Below are positions 25,262 to 33,344 of a DNA stretch of 64,000 bases, piece after piece. The DNA lies in assembly GCF_021538895.1 (NCBI RefSeq), contig NZ_JADDRL010000049.1, positions 1 through 64,000 on the forward strand, given 5' to 3'. Source of the stretch: Streptomyces olivochromogenes. GTDB taxonomy: Bacteria > Actinomycetota > Actinomycetes > Streptomycetales > Streptomycetaceae. Numbering within the stretch: the first letter of the stretch is position 1; each line of letters opens with the position of its first letter. A program made the position numbers and the translations under genes. The notes beneath the pieces are model-generated. The model saw only the letters and a list, made by a program, of their open reading frames with translations. It was not told the origin of the DNA and ran no database searches.

Positions 25262-26002
25262 ATGGCTCGCAACATTGTGATCAGTGGTGGCGGTACGGGA
25301 ATCGGGCTGGCGGCCGCGCAGGCGTTCGCGGCGGACGGGGATCAGGTGCTGCTGCTCGGGCGGCGCGCCGAGGTGCTGGAGAAGGCCGGGGTGCCGGGGG
25401 CGCTCACCCGTGCGGCCGACCTCCGTGACCCGGCGGACGTGCGGGGCGTGGCCCGGTTCGTCGCCGAGCGGCTCGGCACCGTGGACGTGCTCGTGCACAG
25501 CGCCGGAGGCAACGGAGGCCTCGAACCCGAGGCCGGCGGCGAGGACGCGCTCGACGCCGTCGCGCACGACTGGACGGTCAACTTCCGGCTCAACACCCTG
25601 ACCTCCGTGCTGCTCACGGAGGCGCTGAAGGAGCGGCTGGCGGAACCGGGCGGCCGGGTGCTGTTCCTGAGCTCCATAGCGGCCTACCGCGGGTCGGGCA
25701 GCGGGGCCTACGCGGCGTCCAAGGCGGCCCTGCATCCGTACGCCCATGATTTGGCCCGGCAGCTGGGCCCGCGCGGCATCACCGTGAACGTGGTCGCGCC
25801 GGGGTACATCGAGGACACCGACTTCTTCGGGGGCCCGATCGAGGAGGCACGGCGGGAGCGGCTCGTCGACGAGACCGCGACCGGCCGGGCCGGGACGCCC
25901 GGGGACGTCGCCGCCACCCTGCACTGGCTGGCCTCCCCGGGCGCCGGGCACATCACCTCGCAGATCATCCAGGTCAACGGCGGAGCCGAACGGGGGCACT
26001 GA
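25262..26002 (+). CDS. SDR-family oxidoreductase
   Basis: Short-chain dehydrogenase/reductase of 246 residues. The nucleotide loop is SGGGTGIGLAAA, and the active site is S in FLSSIAAYRG with Y and K in AYAASKAAL. The C-terminal segment GHITSQIIQVNGG is common to SDRs. The substrate is unknown. A TACTCT -10-like box lies 8 bases before the ATG, so it probably has its own short-leader promoter. Confidence 0.9.
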   Translation: MARNIVISGGGTGIGLAAAQAFAADGDQVLLLGRRAEVLEKAGVPGALTRAADLRDPADVRGVARFVAERLGTVDVLVHSAGGNGGLEPEAGGEDALDAVAHDWTVNFRLNTLTSVLLTEALKERLAEPGGRVLFLSSIAAYRGSGSGAYAASKAALHPYAHDLARQLGPRGITVNVVAPGYIEDTDFFGGPIEEARRERLVDETATGRAGTPGDVAATLHWLASPGAGHITSQIIQVNGGAERGH

Positions 26003-26014
26003 CGAGCGGCGGGG

Positions 26015-27121
26015 TCAGCCCCGGCCCGTCCGGGGCTGCTCGGGCAGGCGCCGCGCCCCCGCGCCGTCGGGGGAGGGGAGGTGGCCGGGCGGCAGCACCG
26101 CGTCCGCCGTGTTGACCCGGGGCAGCGCGTACGGATGCTCAGCGCACAGCCAGCTGATCATCTGCTCACGGACCGTGACCCGGACCTTCCACACGTCGTC
26201 CGCGTCCTTGGCGGTGACCAGCGCCCGCACCTGGAGGGTGTTCGGCGTGGAGTCGGTGACCGCGAGCCCGTAGTCGCGCCCGTCCCAGGCCGGGCATTCG
26301 CGCAGGAGGTCCCGCAGCTTCTCGCGCATCAGCTCGATCGGCGCGGTGTGGTCGAGGTGCCAGAAGACGATGCCGGTCATCTGCGGGGTGCCGCGCGACC
26401 AGTTCTCGAAGGGTTTGGAGGTGAAGTACGACACGGGCATGGTGATCCGGCGCTCGTCCCAGGTCCGTACGGTCAGGAAGGTCAGCGTGATCTCCTCGAC
26501 CGTGCCCCACTCGCCGTCCACCACGACGGTGTCGCCGATCCGCACCATGTCGCCGAAGGCGATCTGCAGCCCGGCGAACAAGTTGGAGAGCGTGGACTGG
26601 GCAGCCACACCGGCGACGATGCCCAGGATTCCGGCGGAGGCCAGCAGGGACGCGCCGGCCGCGCGCATCGCCGGGAACGTCAGCAGCATCGCCGCGGCGG
26701 CGACCACGCCGACGACCGCCGCCACCACGCGCATGATCAGCGACGCCTGGGTGCGGACCCGGCGGACCCGGGCGGCGTCGTGGTGGACGCGGGCATAGCG
26801 GGTGTACGACGTCTCGACGATCGCCGCCGCGATCCGGGTCATCAGCCAGGCCGCCGACCCGATCAGCACCAGTGTCAGCGTCCGGCCGATGCCGACCCGG
26901 TGGGCCTCCAGCAGCTGAGCCTGGTCGTACGAGCCTCTGAGCAGGGCCGCGCACAGCATCAGCTGGTAGGGGATCCGGGCGCGGCGCAAGAGGCCCCACA
27001 GGGGCGTCTCGCTGTGCCGTTCGTCGGCCTTGCGCAGCAGCAGATCGGTGGCCCAGCCGATGAGCAGCGTGAGGACGACGGCACTGCCGACCACGACGAG
27101 AGGGCGCAGAACGTTCTCCAT
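26015..27121 (-). CDS. Small-conductance mechanosensitive channel (MscS family)
   Basis: A 368-residue membrane protein. Four or five N-terminal hydrophobic segments are followed by the MscS pore helix region (AAAMLLTFPAMRAAGASLLASAG) and the beta domain IAFGDMVRIGDTVVVDGEWGTVEEITLTF. The C-terminal cytoplasmic part is shorter than in plant-type members. It would release solutes on osmotic downshift. ATG at 27121, convergent with the SDR gene and divergent from the hydrolase gene. Confidence 0.9.
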   Translation of the reverse strand: MENVLRPLVVVGSAVVLTLLIGWATDLLLRKADERHSETPLWGLLRRARIPYQLMLCAALLRGSYDQAQLLEAHRVGIGRTLTLVLIGSAAWLMTRIAAAIVETSYTRYARVHHDAARVRRVRTQASLIMRVVAAVVGVVAAAAMLLTFPAMRAAGASLLASAGILGIVAGVAAQSTLSNLFAGLQIAFGDMVRIGDTVVVDGEWGTVEEITLTFLTVRTWDERRITMPVSYFTSKPFENWSRGTPQMTGIVFWHLDHTAPIELMREKLRDLLRECPAWDGRDYGLAVTDSTPNTLQVRALVTAKDADDVWKVRVTVREQMISWLCAEHPYALPRVNTADAVLPPGHLPSPDGAGARRLPEQPRTGRG

Positions 27122-27228
27122 GCCTCCGAACGTAACCGGCGTCGGGCGGTGATGAACATGTGTGTTCGCGAGCGGAGGGGGTACGGCCGCGGTGCGGCAC
27201 CGCCGTATCCGGCTGGCACCATGGCCCC

Positions 27229-27807
27229 ATGAACATCATGCTCTTTCACTCGACCTATGGCCTCAGGCCCGCGGTGCGCGCCGCGGCGGATCGGTTGCGG
27301 GCCGCGGGGCACGAGGTGTGGACGCCGGACCTGTTCGCGGGGCGCACGTTCGAGACGGTCGAGGACGGCATGGCGTTCAAGGAGGAGATCGGCAAGGACG
27401 AGCTGCTGAAGCGGGCCGTCCTGGCGGCGGCGCCCTACTCGGAACGGGGGCTGGTGTACGCGGGGTTCTCGCTCGGTGCCTCCGTCGCGCAGACCCTGGC
27501 GCTGGGCGACGAGAAGGCACGCGGGCTGCTGCTCCTGCACGGCACGTCGGACATCGCGCCGAACGTCTCGGTGGACGACCTGCCGGTCCAGCTGCACGTG
27601 GCCGAGCCGGACCCGTTCGAGACGGACGACTGGCTCGGCTCCTGGTACCTGCAGATGGGCAGGCTGGGCGCGGACGTCGAGGTCTACCGGTACGCCGGGG
27701 CCGGCCACCTCTACACCGACCCCGAGCTGCCGGACTACGACGAGGAGGCCGCCGAGGCCACCTGGCGGGTGGCACTCGGCTTCCTCGACAGTCTGCGGAC
27801 CGCCTAG
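27229..27807 (+). CDS. Dienelactone hydrolase-family protein
   Basis: Alpha/beta hydrolase of 192 residues. ATG at 27229 is chosen because the protein then begins M-N-I-M-L-F-H-S, a first beta strand; an ATG at 27160 would add an unlikely Arg-rich tail. The nucleophile elbow is AGFSLGAS and the His is in GAGHLYTD. The substrate cannot be told. Confidence 0.87.
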   Translation: MNIMLFHSTYGLRPAVRAAADRLRAAGHEVWTPDLFAGRTFETVEDGMAFKEEIGKDELLKRAVLAAAPYSERGLVYAGFSLGASVAQTLALGDEKARGLLLLHGTSDIAPNVSVDDLPVQLHVAEPDPFETDDWLGSWYLQMGRLGADVEVYRYAGAGHLYTDPELPDYDEEAAEATWRVALGFLDSLRTA

Positions 27808-27839
27808 CGCGGACCGGCTGGTCGGCGGCTGCCGCCGAC

Positions 27840-28190
27840 TCAGCCCGGGAAGCACTCCTTGGGGTTGTGCACCAGCGACATGAAGTGCCCGGAGTACACC
27901 CAGGACGTCGGCTTCGAGTCGTAGATCCGGAACCACAGGGCCCCCGAGGGGGTGTGGCGGGTGGAGCACTGGATGCGCAGGGTCGTGTTGAACGGCTCCG
28001 TGCGGAACTTGTGCGACGAGGAGGTGGGCTGCGCGTAGATGGGGGCACCGCCCCTGTCCAGCACGGTCAGATTGACGAAGGCCGGCGCTGCCGAGGCCTC
28101 CGTCGCCTGAGCGACGGAGGCGAGCCCGGCGAGCGTCATGGCAGCGGCAATCGTCGCGGTCTTCTTCAAGACACCTTGGGGGGTGGCCAT
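27840..28190 (-). CDS. Small secreted protein with SH3-like fold
   Basis: A 116-residue protein. A signal peptide (Lys-Lys, then TIAAAMTLAGLASVAQ, cleavage near AEASA-AP) is followed by about 80 residues. The mature part shows PIYAQPTSSSHKF...WFRIYD...WVYSGHFM, the pattern of a bacterial SH3 domain. It has two Cys (IQCSTRH and ECFPG) that could form a disulfide outside the cell. A TTGGAG ribosome site lies before the ATG at 28190. Cell wall or environmental binding is inferred only. Confidence 0.75.
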   Translation of the reverse strand: MATPQGVLKKTATIAAAMTLAGLASVAQATEASAAPAFVNLTVLDRGGAPIYAQPTSSSHKFRTEPFNTTLRIQCSTRHTPSGALWFRIYDSKPTSWVYSGHFMSLVHNPKECFPG

Positions 28191-28294
28191 GTGACTCCAA
28201 TCATGAACAGACCTGGCGGGCCGCCAGGTAGGGCGACCCGCCAGAGTGTTCGATGCCGGAAAGATCTCGTCGGTTGCTCCGGGCGTTGATCTTT
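28191..28294 (-). other. Gap between phoD and the SH3-like gene, rich in inverted repeats
   Basis: ACCTGGCGG-G-CCGCCAGGT (28211-28229) is an almost uninterrupted palindrome. It lies inside a larger imperfect inverted repeat bounded by GAACA (28205) and TGTTC (28247). It may serve as the phoD terminator, as a control site for the next gene, or both. Confidence 0.5.
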
Positions 28295-29956
28295 TTACAC
28301 AGGGTTGTAGGTGCGCTCGACCTTCTGCGTGCCGCTGCGCGTGCTGTACGAACGCGACCAGGACGAGGTGGCGTTCGCGTCCGTGCGGTCGGACAGGACG
28401 TAGTAGTCCATCTGCGCGCGGTCGGCGGTGATGTCCAGGACGCCGTAGCCGTGGCGGTCGGTGTCGACCCAGTGGACGTGGCGGTTGGCGGCGCGGATGA
28501 GCGGCGAGGCGATCGCGGTGAGGGTGCCCTCGGGGACCTTGACGATGTCGTCGAGGTTGTCCGAGGTGACCGAGGTGACCACGAACTCCGTGGCGGCCGA
28601 GGCCGAGAGCGGGTAGGTGCCCGCGTCCACCGGCACGTCGTTGGCCCACGCCATGTGGATGTCTCCGGTCAGGAAGACGGTGTTGCGGATGGCGTTGGAG
28701 CGCAGGTGGGCCAGCAGCTCGCGGCGGTCGTCGGTGTAGCCGTCCCACTGGTCGGTGTTGGCGGCGATGCCCTCCTGCGGCAGCCCGAGCAGCTTGGCCA
28801 GCGGCTTGAACAGGTCGGCGGAGAGGGAGCCGAAGGAGAACGGCGAGATCATCACCGAGTTGCCGACCAGCCGCCAGGTGGTGTCGGAGGCCTTCAACCC
28901 CGCCTTCAGCCAGTCGAGCTGCGCGCGCCCCGTGATGGTGCGCTCGGGGTCGTCGACCGAGCCGTTGCCGACCTTGACCTGCTGGGAGCGGAAGGACCGC
29001 AGGTCCAGCAGCGAGAGGTCGGCGAGCTTGCCGAAGCGCAGCCGGCGGTAGGTGGTGCCGGCGATCGCCGGGCGGACCGGCATCCACTCGAAGTAGGCCT
29101 GCTTGGCGGCCGCCTGACGGTCCCTCCAGGCACCTTCGGCGCCCTCGGTGTGGTTCTCGGCACCGCCGGACCAGGAGTCGTTGGCGAACTCGTGGTCGTC
29201 CCAGATCGCGATGACGGGCGCCTTGGTGTGCAGGGCCTGCAGGTCCGGGTCGGTCTTGTACTTGCCGTGCCGGGTGCGGTAGTCGGCGAGCGTGAGGATC
29301 TCGTGGGTGGGCGCGTGCTGCCGCACGACGGTGCCGCGCGTGCCGTACTCGCCGGTGCCGTACTCGTAGATGTAGTCGCCGAGGTGCAGCCAGGCGTCGA
29401 GGTCGCCGCGGGCCGCGAGGTGGCGGTAGGAGGAGAAGTAGCCGGCCTCCCAGTTGGCGCAGGAGACCACGCCGAAGCGCAGGCCCGACACGGCCGCGTC
29501 CGCCGCCGGCGCGGTGCGGGTACGCGCCACCGGGGAGTCCGTGCCGCCTGCCGAGAAGCGGAACCAATAGCTGGTGGCCGGGGCCAGGCCGCGTATGTCG
29601 GCCTTGACCGTGTGGTCGGAGGCGGCCTTCGCGGTCGTGGAGCCCTTGGCGACGACGTTCGTCAGCGCCTTGTCCGTGGCGACGACCCAGCTCACCTCGG
29701 TGTCCGGGCCGAGCCCGGAGCCGGGTATCGCCTCGGCGGTGGGGGTCACGCGGGTCCACAACAGGATGCCGTCGGGCAGCGGGTCGCCGGAGGCGACGCC
29801 GTGCAGGAAGGCGGGGGCCTGGCCGGCGGCGCGGGCGGGCAGCGCGGCGGCGAGCGGGCCGGCCAGAACAGCGGTCGCCGCCGCGGCCTTGACGACCGTA
29901 CGGCGGCGGGGCGAGAGGGAGTTGATGCCCTCGGAGGATCGGTTTCGACTGGTCAC
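28295..29956 (-). CDS. phoD: Tat-exported alkaline phosphatase D
   Basis: Extracellular phosphodiesterase/phosphatase that scavenges phosphate. The 553 residues start with a twin-arginine signal (SPRRRTVVKAAA, then a hydrophobic stretch ending ALPARA). PhoD metal-site motifs are seen: GVVSCANWEAGYF, LHLGDYIYEYG, WDDHEFANDSW and FLTGDIHMAWAND. The start is GTG at 29956, directly downstream of a hairpin and without a clear ribosome site. Control by PhoP is typical for phoD in Streptomyces, but I cannot identify a convincing PHO box here. Confidence 0.93.
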   Translation of the reverse strand: MTSRNRSSEGINSLSPRRRTVVKAAAATAVLAGPLAAALPARAAGQAPAFLHGVASGDPLPDGILLWTRVTPTAEAIPGSGLGPDTEVSWVVATDKALTNVVAKGSTTAKAASDHTVKADIRGLAPATSYWFRFSAGGTDSPVARTRTAPAADAAVSGLRFGVVSCANWEAGYFSSYRHLAARGDLDAWLHLGDYIYEYGTGEYGTRGTVVRQHAPTHEILTLADYRTRHGKYKTDPDLQALHTKAPVIAIWDDHEFANDSWSGGAENHTEGAEGAWRDRQAAAKQAYFEWMPVRPAIAGTTYRRLRFGKLADLSLLDLRSFRSQQVKVGNGSVDDPERTITGRAQLDWLKAGLKASDTTWRLVGNSVMISPFSFGSLSADLFKPLAKLLGLPQEGIAANTDQWDGYTDDRRELLAHLRSNAIRNTVFLTGDIHMAWANDVPVDAGTYPLSASAATEFVVTSVTSDNLDDIVKVPEGTLTAIASPLIRAANRHVHWVDTDRHGYGVLDITADRAQMDYYVLSDRTDANATSSWSRSYSTRSGTQKVERTYNPV

Positions 29957-29957
29957 G

Positions 29958-29979
29958 ACCGATCAGGTTACTGATCGGT
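29958..29979 (-). promoter_or_regulatory. Inverted repeat abutting phoD start
   Basis: A perfect 9-bp inverted repeat, ACCGATCAG and CTGATCGGT, with a 4-base loop ends one base before the GTG. It could be an operator or an RNA hairpin affecting initiation. Confidence 0.5.
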
Positions 29980-29987
29980 ATGATCGA

Positions 29988-30018
29988 GAGCGGGCGAACT
30001 CCCAAAGTTCGCCCGCTC
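29988..30018 (-). terminator. Perfect 12-bp stem between the DsbA-like gene and phoD
   Basis: GAGCGGGCGAAC (29988-29999) and GTTCGCCCGCTC (30007-30018) with a 7-base loop. It lies 42 bases past the stop of the upstream minus-strand gene, so it most likely ends that transcript, though no U tract follows. Confidence 0.6.
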
Positions 30019-30060
30019 TTCATTCGGCGGTGGGTATCTGACCGGTTGTCAGGCCGGTTG

Positions 30061-30900
30061 TCAGGCCTTGAGAGCCGCGTTCACCGCAGAGTTGAACTCG
30101 GACACCGTCCAGGGCTGGTTGGGGTCCGAGGTCGTGAGCGTCTTGCCGTCCATGACGAAGCTCGGGGTGCCCGTGACACCGTCCTTGTTGGTGTCCCAGG
30201 TCTTCGACATCGCCAGTGCCCAGGCGTCGTAGGTGCCCTTCTTCACCGCGGTCTGGAACGCGGTGTTGTTCTTCAGGGCGGGGACGGTGTTCGCGATCTT
30301 GATGAGGTAGTCGTCGCTCTTGAACTTGTCGTCCGTCTCCTCCGGGTGCCACTGCTTCGAGTACAGCGCCGTCTTGTACTCGAGGAATGCCTCCGGGCTG
30401 ACGTTCAGCGCGGCGCCCATGGCGCTCGTCGCGTTCTTGGAGCCCTCGCCGCGCGAACCGATCTTGCCCTTGCTCAGCGAGTCGCCGTCGAGGAACGTAC
30501 CGCCGATGTACTGGATCTTGTACTTGCCGTCGTCGATGTCCTTCTTCACCGTCGAACCGACGGTCTGCTCGAACGCGGCGCACACCGGGCAGCGCGGGTC
30601 TTCGTAGACCTTGAGGGTCTTCTTCGCGGTGTCCTTGCCGATGACGACGGTGGTGCCGTCGGTGCCCTTGGTGTTGGCCGGAGCGACGACCTTGTCGCCC
30701 TTCAGGCCCTCCCAGTAGCTGGGCTTGTTGGCCTGGACGACGGCGTAGCCGATGCCGCCCGCCGCGGCCAGGACGGCCACGACCGAGGCGGCCACGATGA
30801 CCTGCCGCTTGATCTTGGCGCGCTGGGCCTGCTTCTCGCGCTCCAGGCGCAGCCGCTCCCGGGCCGCGTTCTTCGCCGCCTGGCTGTTCCGCTTGCTCAT
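30061..30900 (-). CDS. DsbA-like thioredoxin-fold protein, membrane-anchored
   Basis: ATG at 30900 gives 279 residues. A charged N-terminal helix (residues 1-32) and one membrane segment (about 33-55) put the rest outside the cell. The thioredoxin-fold domain has the active site C104-P-V-C107 (YEDPRCPVCAAFE) and the later cis-Pro segment GVTGTPSFVMDGK. It probably oxidises or isomerises disulfides in exported proteins. A second protein of the same build lies at 62179. An ATG at 30930 would add ten residues but has a worse context. Confidence 0.9.
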   Translation of the reverse strand: MSKRNSQAAKNAARERLRLEREKQAQRAKIKRQVIVAASVVAVLAAAGGIGYAVVQANKPSYWEGLKGDKVVAPANTKGTDGTTVVIGKDTAKKTLKVYEDPRCPVCAAFEQTVGSTVKKDIDDGKYKIQYIGGTFLDGDSLSKGKIGSRGEGSKNATSAMGAALNVSPEAFLEYKTALYSKQWHPEETDDKFKSDDYLIKIANTVPALKNNTAFQTAVKKGTYDAWALAMSKTWDTNKDGVTGTPSFVMDGKTLTTSDPNQPWTVSEFNSAVNAALKA

Positions 30901-31006
30901 ATTCGTGATCTCCATGTGGGACGCGCACATGCCGTACGCGGGATACGTGTGGGGGACTGGTCTTGCTCACTGCGCTCGCCCCGAAAGGGGCGGCCGGCGG
31001 CACCGC

Positions 31007-31702
31007 TCAGGCCGGGGCCAGGGCGGGGGAGCAGGAGCACGGCGGTCCACGCCGTCCCAGGGAGTGCACGAGGATCAGTTCGCGTGCGGCGGCGGTGCGT
31101 GGCGCGAAACGCGGCAGCCGGCGCACCGGAGCCGGCCGGACCGCCGCCACGGCGGCCACCGCCACCAGCAGCGGACGGAAGGTCGTCGCGGCCATCGCGC
31201 GCAGCAGCTGGGTCAGCGCCCGCTCGCCGCGACGCAGCCAGACGGCGGCGAGCAGGCCGACGCCGACGTGCGCGGCGAGCAGCAGCCAGGCGGCGACCGG
31301 GTCGGCGTGCGCGAGCAGCGCGGGGACGCGGCCGCCGCCGGTCACCTGGGCCAGCGGGGTGCCCACCGAGCCGCCTCGGCACAGCACGTCGAGGCCGACC
31401 GCGCGCAGGGGGCCGGCGATCGGGCCGCCCGCCCTGCCGTAACAGGCGTGCTGGCCGGTGGTGAACACGGTGTCGGCGGCCAGTTCCAGCGGGATCAGCA
31501 GCACCGCGATGCGGCCGAAGCCGCGCTCGCGGCCCGCCAGTGCGTACGCCGTGACGAAGACGCCGACGGCGACCGCGGTCACGGTCGTCAGTGGCAGCGG
31601 AGCCCGTGACAGCAGGACGTGCGACGCGGTGCTGAGCGTCACGACGAAGGCCGTGAACAGCGCCGCGCGCACGGCTCTGAGCTGGGTTCCGGATATGTCC
31701 AT
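31007..31702 (-). CDS. Uncharacterised integral membrane protein
   Basis: A 231-residue protein with about five hydrophobic segments in the first 190 residues. The last 40 residues are basic and end with C-S-C-S near the C-terminus. I do not recognise a family. Other Cys and His residues occur in TTGQHACYGRAGG. It is upstream of the DsbA-like gene on the same strand with a 106-base gap, so a shared role is possible but not shown. Confidence 0.65.
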   Translation of the reverse strand: MDISGTQLRAVRAALFTAFVVTLSTASHVLLSRAPLPLTTVTAVAVGVFVTAYALAGRERGFGRIAVLLIPLELAADTVFTTGQHACYGRAGGPIAGPLRAVGLDVLCRGGSVGTPLAQVTGGGRVPALLAHADPVAAWLLLAAHVGVGLLAAVWLRRGERALTQLLRAMAATTFRPLLVAVAAVAAVRPAPVRRLPRFAPRTAAARELILVHSLGRRGPPCSCSPALAPA

Positions 31703-31754
31703 GGCGTGGAGAGTCTGTCACGGACTCGGGTAAGGGACCCTTAAAAGGCCCTTG

Positions 31755-31786
31755 CGAGTCCGGGACGGTCCGAGTCCGGGACGGTC
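31755..31786 (-). repeat. 16-bp tandem duplication at the 3' end of the DUF2252 gene
   Basis: CGAGTCCGGGACGGTC occurs twice in a row (31755-31770 and 31771-31786) and touches the stop codon of the gene on the minus strand. This looks like a recent slip duplication. Confidence 0.8.
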
Positions 31787-33110
31787 ACAGCCCCGGAATC
31801 CGGCCGTTGCGGAACAGGTCCAGGAAGATCTGGTGGTCGGCACGCGCGCGTGCGCCGTAGCTGTGCGCGAACTCGGTCAGCAGGTCCGCGAAGCCCGCCT
31901 CGTCGGCCGCGATCGCCGCGTCGATGGCCCGCTCCGTGGAGAACGGCACCAGGGACTCGCCGGAGGTGTCGTCCGCCGCCGCGTGCATGGTGGCGGTGGC
32001 CCGGCCCAGGTCGGCGACGACGGCCGCGATCTCCTCCGGGTCGTCGATGTCGCCCCAGTCCAGGTCCACGGCGTACGGCGACACCTCGGCGACCAGCTGG
32101 CCGGCGCCGTCCAGCTCGGTCCAGCCCAGCCACGGGTCGGCGTGCGCCTGCAGGGCGCGCTGGGAGATCACCGTGCGGTGGCCCTCGTGCTGGAAGTACT
32201 CCGCGATCGCCGGGTCCGTGATGTGCCGGGAGACGGCCGGGGTCTGGGCCTGCTTGATGTAGATCACGACGTCGTTCTCCAGGGCGTCGCTGTGGCCCTC
32301 CAGGAGGATGTTGTACGACGGCAGGCCCGCCGAGCCGATCCCGATCCCGCGGCGCCCCACGACGTCCTTGACCCGGTAGGAGTCCGGGCGGGCCAGGGAG
32401 GTCTCCGGCAGCGTCTCCAAGTAGCCGTCGAAGGCGGCCAGCACCTTGTAGCGGGTGGCGGCGTCCAGCTCGATGGAGCCGCCGCCCGGCGCGAAGCGGC
32501 GCTCGAAGTCGCGGATCTCGGTCATCGAGTCCAGCAGCCCGAACCGGGTCAGCGAGCGGGCGTCACGCAGTGCGTCCAGGAGCGGGCCCTGCGCGGTGTC
32601 CAGCGTGAACGGCGGCACCTCGTCCCGCTTGGCGCCGGTGGCCAGCGCGTGGATGCGCTCGCGGTAGGCGCCCGCGTACACCCGCACCAGCTCGGTGATC
32701 TGCTCGTCGCTGAGCGCCTTCGCGTACCCGATGAGGGCGATGGAGGCGGAGAAGCGCTTCAGGTCCCAGGTGAAGGGGCCGACGTACGCCTCGTCGAAGT
32801 CGTTGACGTTGAAGACCAGGCGGCCGTTGGAGTCCATGTACGTGCCGAAGTTCTCCGCGTGCAGGTCGCCGTGGATCCACACGCGCGAGGTGCGCTCGTC
32901 CAGGTACGGGCCGCCGCGCTTCTCGGCGTCCGCGTCGTGGTAGAAGAGGCACGCCGTGCCCCGGTAGAACGCGAAGGCCGAGGCCGCCATCTTCCGGAAC
33001 TTCACGCGGAACGCGGCCGGGTCGGCGGCCAGGAGCTGGCCGAAGGCGGTGTCGAAGACGGCGAGGATCTCCTCGCCGCGCTGCTCGTCGTTGAGCTGGG
33101 GTACCGACAT
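31785..33110 (-). CDS. DUF2252 family protein, kinase/phosphotransferase-like
   Basis: ATG at 33110 gives 441 residues starting M-S-V-P-Q-L-N-D. The family has no settled function. I see WIHGDLHAENFG (like the aminoglycoside phosphotransferase catalytic loop HGDxHxxN) and NVNDFDEAYVGPFTWDLKR (like the metal-binding D that follows it). A kinase-like fold is therefore likely, but the N-terminal ATP loop is not obvious. The frame continues upstream, but those starts lack a ribosome site. Divergent from dnaE. Confidence 0.85.
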   Translation of the reverse strand: MSVPQLNDEQRGEEILAVFDTAFGQLLAADPAAFRVKFRKMAASAFAFYRGTACLFYHDADAEKRGGPYLDERTSRVWIHGDLHAENFGTYMDSNGRLVFNVNDFDEAYVGPFTWDLKRFSASIALIGYAKALSDEQITELVRVYAGAYRERIHALATGAKRDEVPPFTLDTAQGPLLDALRDARSLTRFGLLDSMTEIRDFERRFAPGGGSIELDAATRYKVLAAFDGYLETLPETSLARPDSYRVKDVVGRRGIGIGSAGLPSYNILLEGHSDALENDVVIYIKQAQTPAVSRHITDPAIAEYFQHEGHRTVISQRALQAHADPWLGWTELDGAGQLVAEVSPYAVDLDWGDIDDPEEIAAVVADLGRATATMHAAADDTSGESLVPFSTERAIDAAIAADEAGFADLLTEFAHSYGARARADHQIFLDLFRNGRIPGL

Positions 33111-33344
33111 CGCTGGGTGCCTCCTGGTACGGATGGTGCTCGGATGGTGCGGGACGGGTGGGGCGGACGGGGCGTCCGACCGCACGGGTCGTCCGCTTTC
33201 CTCCAACGCATGAAGGTACGCGCGAGTGCCCGGCGAGTGTCAGTGCCGGGGCATAGACTTCGACGCTGTCCCCCAGACTGTCCGCAGTCGGTCCGCAGCC
33301 GGTCGGAAGATCGTCGACGCACGTTTCCTTTGGAGGCCGAAACC

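Noticed and set aside
27840..30023. A 727-codon minus frame that joins the SH3-like protein to a phoD shadow
   Set aside because: Only the last 116 codons have a signal peptide and ribosome site; the rest is out of frame with phoD.
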